Below, piece after piece: positions 59,310-64,000 of a stretch of 64,000 nt of DNA. Origin of the DNA: Comamonadaceae bacterium UBA4962. Lineage in GTDB: Bacteria > Pseudomonadota > Gammaproteobacteria > Burkholderiales > Burkholderiaceae_C. The stretch is from assembly GCA_002397315.1 (NCBI GenBank), contig DHAE01000023.1, positions 140,770 to 204,769 of the forward strand, read 5' to 3'. A program made the position numbers and the translations under genes. Position 1 is the first letter of the stretch. Every line of letters begins with the position of its first letter. Below the pieces are notes generated by a model. It was given only the letters and a program-made list of their open reading frames with translations. It was not told where the DNA came from and ran no database searches.

Positions 59310-59744
59310 ATGTTCAATCCCACGCAAGCGGACGTGCGCCGCTTCTTCTGCGCGGTCCACGCCAAGGCGCAGGCCGGCCAGCCGATGGAGGCCATCGAGA
59401 CGCTGGCCAGCCTCTGGATCGCCGAACACCCCGAGTACCACGCGGAGCTCTCCGACGTGGATGCCGCCCTCGCCCGCAACTACGACGAGACGCCCGGCCG
59501 CACCAATCCCTTCCTGCACCTGTCGATGCACCTGTCGATCAGCGAACAGTGCAGCATCGACCAGCCGCGCGGCATCCGCCAGGCGGTGGAACTGCTCGCG
59601 GCGCGCCTGGGATCGCTCCAGGACGCGCACCACGCCGCGATGGAATGCCTGGGCACCATGCTCTGGGAGAGCCAGCGCTCGGGCCGCCCGCCCGACGGCA
59701 ATGCCTACGTGGCCTGCGTGCAGCGCCGCGCCACACGGGACTGA
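59310..59744 (+). CDS. DUF1841 family protein
   Basis: A 144-residue protein with the DUF1841 pattern: MFNPTQADVRRFFCAVHAKAQAGQPMEAIETLASLWIAEHPEYHAEL, then RTNPFLHLSMHLSISEQCSIDQPRGIRQAV and a helical tail with HHAAMECLGTMLWESQR. The family is common in Beta- and Gammaproteobacteria and lacks a known function. Not related to the PIP-box gene pair in content, so likely an independent transcription unit. Confidence 0.88.
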   Translation: MFNPTQADVRRFFCAVHAKAQAGQPMEAIETLASLWIAEHPEYHAELSDVDAALARNYDETPGRTNPFLHLSMHLSISEQCSIDQPRGIRQAVELLAARLGSLQDAHHAAMECLGTMLWESQRSGRPPDGNAYVACVQRRATRD

Positions 59745-59770
59745 ACGTGCCGGCCGTGTCCGGCGTTTGC

Positions 59771-59776
59771 TATAAT
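59771..59776 (+). promoter_or_regulatory. Extended -10 promoter for the GGDEF-EAL gene
   Basis: TGCTATAAT is a perfect -10 TATAAT preceded by TGn, rare in this GC-rich DNA. No good -35 is seen at 17 bp. It lies 72 bp before the GGDEF-EAL start, right after the DUF1841 gene. A short ORF (59818-59871) begins between them. Confidence 0.6.
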
Positions 59777-59817
59777 AAAGGTAGCATTTTCTCCACAGCG
59801 ACCACGGCAGCACCCCC

Positions 59818-59871
59818 ATGAACCGACGACCTCTGGCACGCCGGATCCATGGTCTCCAAGGACGGGGCTGA
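59818..59871 (+). other. Possible 17-codon upstream ORF overlapping the GGDEF-EAL start
   Basis: ATG at 59818 opens a 17-residue basic peptide (MNRRPLARRIHGLQGRG) that ends after the main ATG at 59849 in a different frame. No ribosome-binding site is evident for either start. If translated, it would compete with initiation of the signalling protein; a GTG at 59873 with AAGGA 11 bp upstream could be the real main start. This is speculative. Confidence 0.25.
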
Positions 59872-62392
59872 CGTGCGGCGGCGCCAGCTGTCGCTGCGCA
59901 CGGCGATCGCCGTGCCGTTCGCCGCCCTGTTCGTGGGTACCGTGGCCCTGCAGGCGGTCACGCAGCACCGGCAGATCGATGCGCTGATCGACCAGGAAAG
60001 CGTGCGCCTGCTGGATGCCGTGACGCACACGGCCGGCGAACGGCTCGTGAACTTCCTCGCCACGCCCTTCCGCATCCAGCGCAGCGTCGCCGACGCGATC
60101 GGGCGCCACGATCTCTACCACCCCGGCGACCTGCGCCCCGTCCACGAATACCTGCGCGCCGTGCTGGATGCGCTCTATGCGGACCAGCCGCAGATCAGCA
60201 TGCTGGGCTTCGGCAGCCGCGACGGCGACTACACCGGCATGCGGCGCGAAACGGACGGCCGCCTGCGGCTGGTGCTGCAGGACCGCAGCACGCAGGGCCG
60301 CCTCCAGGTGCACGGCATCGGCGCCACCGCCGGCGAGGTCATCGCCTCGGTGCCGGGCTACGATCCCCGCACGCGGCCCTGGTATGCCCCGGTGGTGGCC
60401 AAGGGGCGCCCCCAATGGTCGGACGTCTACACCACGGCGGGCGAGCACCCGGACGTGATCATCGCGGCCTCCTCGCCGGTCGTGTCCGCGGGCCAGGTCG
60501 TGGGCGCGGTGCAGGCGGAGGTGCGCCTGGACACGCTGCACCGCTTCCTGCGCGAGGAGCCGCTGCTCGGCCACGGCCAGATCTTCGTGCTGGATGCCGA
60601 GGACCGGCTCATCGCGCAGTCCGCTCCCGGCGGCGTGACGCTGCCCCTGGAGCCCGGAAGCCAGCAGTACGCACGGCGGCTCGCCACGCAGAGCACGAGC
60701 GCCGGCATCCGCGCCGCGGCGCAGGGCCTGCCCCCCGGATCGCATGGCGGGCAGGCGGCGTTTTCCTACCGGCTGGAGGGCGAGCGCTATTTCGCGCGCG
60801 TCACGCCCTTCACCGGGGTGCCGGGCGTCCACTGGCGCATCGTGGTCGCGCTGCCCGAATCGGACCTGCTGGGCGACACGCGCGCGGCGTCGCGCCGCGC
60901 CCTGTTCGCCACGGCGGCCATCGCGGCCTTCGGCCTGCTGCTGGGGCTGTGGGCCGTGCAGCGGATCGCCGCGCCCATCCTGCTCACCGCGCGGGCCGCG
61001 CAGCGGATGGCGCGCGGCGACTGGAACACGGAACTGCGCGCCACCAGCCCGCTGCGCGAAACCGCGGCGCTGGTGCAAGCCTTCAACGACATGGCCGGCC
61101 GGCTGCGGCATTCGTTCCAGCAGTTGCGCGAACAGCTGCTCGGCGACGCGCTCACCGGCCTGCTGACACGGCGCGGCCTGCTGGAAAAGGCCGACGGGCC
61201 GCAACCGCGCCGCGCGGTGCTCGTGCTGGCCGGCCTCGACGCCTTCCGCGCGGTGAACGACAGCATGGGCCTGGACACCGGCGACCGCCTGCTGCGGGCC
61301 ATCGCCGAGCGACTGCGCGCCACCCAGCCGGACACGGTGCTCATCGCCCGCCTGGGCGGCGACGAATTCGCCCTGCTGCGCCTGGATGCCGACGCGGCCG
61401 CGCCGGAGACCGCGGGCAAGGCCTTGCTGGACACGTTCGCCGAGCCGTTCTCCGTCGGCGAGGACGAGGTGCTGCTCACGGCATCCGTCGGTCTCGTCGC
61501 GGGTACGCTGCCGGCCGGGCAACTGGCCGAATGGCTGCGCAACGCGAGCATCGCGCTCGGCGAGGCCAAGCGCCTGGGCCGCAGCCAGTGCGTGGCGTTC
61601 GCCGATGAGATGATGGAGCGCTCGCTGGAGCGCACGCGCCTGGCGATCGAGCTGCGGCAGGCGCTCGATCGCGGCCAGTTCATGGTGCACTACCAGCCCG
61701 TGGTGGAGCTGGCCTCCGGCCGCGCCACCGGCGCCGAGGCCCTGCTGCGCTGGAACAGCCCGACGCGCGGCATGGTGCCGCCGGGCGTGTTCATCCCGGT
61801 GGCCGAGGCCTCCGACCTGATCCTCGGCATCGGGGAATGGGTGCTGCGCGCCGCCACGGAGGCGATCGCGCAGCGGCTGCCCGAGCTGCCCGCGGACTTC
61901 GACATCCACGTCAACGTCTCCGCCCGCCAGCTCATCCAGTCCGACTTCCACGAAACCCTGCGGCAGATCCTGGAGGACAGCGGCCTGCCGCCGCGCCACC
62001 TGACGCTGGAACTCACCGAATCGGTGCTGCTGGAAGACGACGGCGTGACCGGCGCGCGCCTCGCCGCGATCCGCGCGCTCGGCGTGAAGATCGCCATCGA
62101 CGATTTCGGCACCGGCTACTCGTCGCTCGCCTACCTGGGCCGGCTGCCGTTCGACTGCCTCAAGGTGGACCAGCGCTTCGTGCGCAACCTGCTGCACTCG
62201 CCGCAGGACGAGGCCATCGTGAAGGCGGTGCTCAACATGGCCAAGGGCTTCGCGGTGACCGTGGTGGCCGAGGGCGTGGAGACGGCCGAGGAGGCCGACC
62301 GCCTGCGCGCCCTGGGTTGCAGCCACGCGCAGGGCTACCGCTTCGGCCGGCCGGCGCCGCTGGACACGCTCGGCCTGTCCGCGGTGCGCTGA
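59849..62392 (+). CDS. dCache-HAMP-GGDEF-EAL cyclic-di-GMP signalling protein
   Basis: An 847-residue membrane protein. Membrane helices near residues 15-37 and about 352-374 flank a periplasmic dCache-like sensor (GYDPRTRPWYAPVVAKGRPQWSDVY is typical). A HAMP segment, a GGDEF domain with intact RLGGDEF (about residues 503-507), and an EAL domain follow. The EAL domain has EALLRW (about 629), HVNVSARQL, ELTESVL, DDFGTGYSSLAYL and VVAEGVET, all catalytic elements intact. No RxxD inhibitory site precedes GGDEF. It could both make and break c-di-GMP. It is under a strong -10 promoter. Confidence 0.93.
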   Translation: MVSKDGADVRRRQLSLRTAIAVPFAALFVGTVALQAVTQHRQIDALIDQESVRLLDAVTHTAGERLVNFLATPFRIQRSVADAIGRHDLYHPGDLRPVHEYLRAVLDALYADQPQISMLGFGSRDGDYTGMRRETDGRLRLVLQDRSTQGRLQVHGIGATAGEVIASVPGYDPRTRPWYAPVVAKGRPQWSDVYTTAGEHPDVIIAASSPVVSAGQVVGAVQAEVRLDTLHRFLREEPLLGHGQIFVLDAEDRLIAQSAPGGVTLPLEPGSQQYARRLATQSTSAGIRAAAQGLPPGSHGGQAAFSYRLEGERYFARVTPFTGVPGVHWRIVVALPESDLLGDTRAASRRALFATAAIAAFGLLLGLWAVQRIAAPILLTARAAQRMARGDWNTELRATSPLRETAALVQAFNDMAGRLRHSFQQLREQLLGDALTGLLTRRGLLEKADGPQPRRAVLVLAGLDAFRAVNDSMGLDTGDRLLRAIAERLRATQPDTVLIARLGGDEFALLRLDADAAAPETAGKALLDTFAEPFSVGEDEVLLTASVGLVAGTLPAGQLAEWLRNASIALGEAKRLGRSQCVAFADEMMERSLERTRLAIELRQALDRGQFMVHYQPVVELASGRATGAEALLRWNSPTRGMVPPGVFIPVAEASDLILGIGEWVLRAATEAIAQRLPELPADFDIHVNVSARQLIQSDFHETLRQILEDSGLPPRHLTLELTESVLLEDDGVTGARLAAIRALGVKIAIDDFGTGYSSLAYLGRLPFDCLKVDQRFVRNLLHSPQDEAIVKAVLNMAKGFAVTVVAEGVETAEEADRLRALGCSHAQGYRFGRPAPLDTLGLSAVR

Positions 62393-62892
62393 GCGCGCCT
62401 TCCCTTCCGTCGGGGCACCCCTGCCGCCTGCGCCATGCGCCGCAGCGGATTCAGGAAAATTCAGAACAATTCATACGCATGGCCCCCCGGGCCTTCGCGT
62501 TCCCGACAAGAATGAACCACCTCGCACACGAGGGAGGGAGCAGGCAAGCCGCCTGCCGAGGAACAACCAGCACGGCCCGGGTCGACAGGCCGTGCATCGA
62601 ATAAAGAGGGTTCCGGTGCCAACAGCCATCCATACCGCCGTTCCGCGGTGCCCCAGCCAACGCGGCGTTCCGCCCACCGCGCACCGCCCCGCCCCTGCGC
62701 ACGCCCCCGCCATCCGGCGCCGCTGCAGCGCCCCGCGGCGCTGACCCCCGGGCGGCGCCGGTCCGGCGTCGACCCATCCATTCCATCGGCCTGCCCGCCC
62801 GTCCGCGCGCTGGCCCTCCGTGCACGGCCGGCCCTTCCTGTCCGGCGGTGGATTACCGCAGACCGCACCCCTCCTCTTCCAAGGAACCTTCC
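62393..62892. other. Gene-free region upstream of the small secreted-like gene
   Basis: 500 bp with no convincing gene. It contains a phased triple direct repeat (62449-62474), a near-perfect palindrome GCACGGCC...GGCCGTGC (62570-62595, 10-base loop) with no T-run, and an ATAAAG/GAGGGT patch near 62600. If the promoter lies here, the downstream mRNA has a long leader. Confidence 0.45.
62449..62474. repeat. Three 10-bp-phased direct repeats
   Basis: ATTCAG, ATTCAG and ATTCAT begin exactly 10 bp apart in an AT-rich island (read on the other strand as ATGAAT, CTGAAT and CTGAAT). One helical turn per copy is the layout of response-regulator binding sites, so this may control the downstream pair. 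No known regulator matches. Confidence 0.5.
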
Positions 62893-63531
62893 ATGAGCAC
62901 CGATCCAGTCACCCAGATCCTCAACGAAGTCCTGCAGGGACTCGTCACCCAGTTGAACGGCGAGATCCACGCCGCCATCGTGGGCGCCGGGTACGACCCC
63001 TACCGCGACGTCGCCTCCGGCTCCACCAGCATCGGCATCGGCACGGCGTCGTATTCGGTCTCGAACCTCACGGGCATCTCGTCGCTGCAACTGCAGGACA
63101 TGGTGGTCGGCAACGTCAGTGCCTCCGGTGCCAATCTCGTGGGCACCGTGAGCTTCCACGCGCAGCTCACCAGCTCGCTGATGGCGCAGGTGGCGGGCGA
63201 GGTGAGCGTGCTCTTCGCGCATCCCGGCATTTCGGGCAGCCTGCGTATCGACAGCCCCACGATCGCCGGCACCGCGCAGTTCCAGGCCAGCACCTCGGGC
63301 GGCAAGCTGTGCCTGAACACCCTGTCGGGACTGAGCACGGACTTCAACTACGGCAACGCGGCGATCTGGATCAACGACCTCGGACCGCTCAACTACCTGC
63401 TGCAGCCGGTCGAGAACCTGATCCTGGACGCCGCCAAGGGCGCGATCCGCTCGCTGATCTCGTCGCAGATCGGCGGCATCGTCGGCAGGGAACTGAGCCA
63501 GCAATTGCCGCAGTGCGTGCCCTTTCCATGA
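62893..63531 (+). CDS. Beta-rich protein of unknown function
   Basis: A 212-residue protein with no signal peptide. Residues 1-35 are helical (MSTDPVTQILNEVLQGLVTQL), followed by alternating hydrophobic strands rich in Ser, Gly and Val (SSLQLQDMVVGNVSASGANLVGTVSFHAQLTSSLMAQVAGEVSVLFAHPGISGSLRIDSPTIAGTAQF), and a C-terminal amphipathic helix ending QLPQCVPFP. The pattern is vaguely like TULIP/JHBP lipid-binding modules, but this is a weak impression. AAGGAA lies before the ATG, and the stop overlaps the peptidase start (ATGA), so the two are coupled. Confidence 0.75.
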   Translation: MSTDPVTQILNEVLQGLVTQLNGEIHAAIVGAGYDPYRDVASGSTSIGIGTASYSVSNLTGISSLQLQDMVVGNVSASGANLVGTVSFHAQLTSSLMAQVAGEVSVLFAHPGISGSLRIDSPTIAGTAQFQASTSGGKLCLNTLSGLSTDFNYGNAAIWINDLGPLNYLLQPVENLILDAAKGAIRSLISSQIGGIVGRELSQQLPQCVPFP

Positions 63532-64000
63532 GGATGCGGATCGAACCCCTGGCACGGACCACGCAGCGCATCGGGCCCGTCGATCCCCCGCCAGGATCCT
63601 CCTCGGCAGCCGATGGTTGCGCGCTGGACATTGCGCTGGAGGCGCAGCGTCGCAGCAACTGGTGCTGGGCCGCCGTCACCTGTGCGGTCGCCGCCCATTA
63701 CGGCGACCGTTCATGGCAGCAGGACCGGCTCGCCTGGCGCATCCTGGCCGCGGACGGCGTGCGCCACGACCAGCCGCCGCCTCCCGCGCTGCTGCAGGAG
63801 GAGCGCTACAACCAGCAGGCCGCCATGGAACGCACGCTGCGCTACGTGAACTGCCTGGCGGGCTGGAGCAGCGGCCGCCCCCCGTTCCGCCGCCTGATGC
63901 GCGAACTGGACGAAGGCCGCCCCCTCGCGGTGGCAGTCCGGTGGCACTCGGGCTCGCAGCACTACCTGCTCGTGGACGGCTACTGCCGCACGCTGCGCAC
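63528..64000 (+). CDS. Papain-like cysteine peptidase (N-terminal part)
   Basis: Open frame of 157 codons running off the window. The papain-like nucleophile motif is QRRSNWCWAAVTCAVAAHYG (residues about 44-63, Cys in NWCWA). A His in HSGSQHYLLVDGY near residue 145 matches the catalytic histidine context. This is the C39/C70-like peptidase pattern in which a Q..WCWAA block is followed by GxxHxxLV. Such proteases occur in secreted enzymes, bacteriocin exporters and effectors. No signal peptide is seen. The start overlaps the preceding gene (ATGA). Confidence 0.75.
   Translation, partial: MRMRIEPLARTTQRIGPVDPPPGSSSAADGCALDIALEAQRRSNWCWAAVTCAVAAHYGDRSWQQDRLAWRILAADGVRHDQPPPPALLQEERYNQQAAMERTLRYVNCLAGWSSGRPPFRRLMRELDEGRPLAVAVRWHSGSQHYLLVDGYCRTLR

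Overview
The window is GC-rich chromosomal DNA of a betaproteobacterium of the family Comamonadaceae, most likely a plant-associated or plant-pathogenic Acidovorax/Paracidovorax. The evidence is the cta operon layout (a short assembly ORF, Cox11, a DUF2970 protein, then subunit III, a DUF2909 protein and SURF1), a Bug-type solute-binding protein, a Comamonadaceae-style multi-hairpin intergenic repeat, and a perfect plant-inducible promoter (PIP) box in front of a probable type III chaperone/effector pair. I see no rRNA, tRNA, CRISPR array or insertion sequence.

Layout. 1-5.4 kb: cytochrome c oxidase operon on the minus strand (ctaC, ctaD, small protein, ctaG, DUF2970, ctaE), a DUF2909 protein on the plus strand and the start of SURF1. 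5.9-13.6 kb: housekeeping and miscellaneous genes (BioC-like methyltransferase, ComF, TrmL, LysR, DUF4148, MaoC, orphan ParA, LysE, KefB-type antiporter). 13.7-25.1 kb: a five-gene WGR/DUF4132 - MoxR AAA+ - DUF5682 - VWA - SWIM block matching the uncharacterised E. coli yehI-L-M-P-Q set, with the last four genes overlapping by 4 bp at each junction. 25.1-30.4 kb: an iron-uptake operon behind a Fur-like site (TonB-dependent siderophore receptor, PepSY protein, two unknown membrane proteins), then a cytochrome b561.

30.4-43.5 kb: a full aerobic nicotinate degradation cluster in two divergent arms. The minus arm holds nicC, a nicA-type [2Fe-2S] subunit, a triheme subunit, an MFS transporter and a MarR regulator. 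The plus arm holds nicE, nicD, nicX, nicF and a complete molybdenum hydroxylase subunit. The hydroxylase is unusual: the haem-bearing subunit has a degenerate Mo domain and the intact Mo subunit lies about 6 kb away. An internally deleted XdhC remnant follows it. The enzymes account for nicotinate -> 6-hydroxynicotinate -> 2,5-dihydroxypyridine -> N-formylmaleamate -> maleamate -> maleate -> fumarate.

43.6-46.9 kb: a MarR regulator with a palindromic operator over its promoter, an NmrA-like oxidoreductase and a GH15 glycosidase. 46.9-56.3 kb: a ten-gene minus-strand catabolic run (pcaI, pcaJ, pcaF, pcaD, cyclase, YciI, SDR, AtoE transporter, muconolactone-isomerase-like protein, Bug protein), divergent from an IclR/PcaR regulator with a three-repeat operator between them. 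56.4-59.2 kb: PIP box, tandem-domain chaperone and candidate effector. 59.3-64 kb: DUF1841, a GGDEF-EAL signalling protein, and a two-gene unit of a small beta-rich protein and a papain-like cysteine peptidase cut by the window end.

The strongest candidates for undescribed biology are the PIP-box chaperone/effector pair, the yeh-like MoxR-VWA-SWIM operon, the split nicotinate hydroxylase, and the peptidase pair at the right edge.
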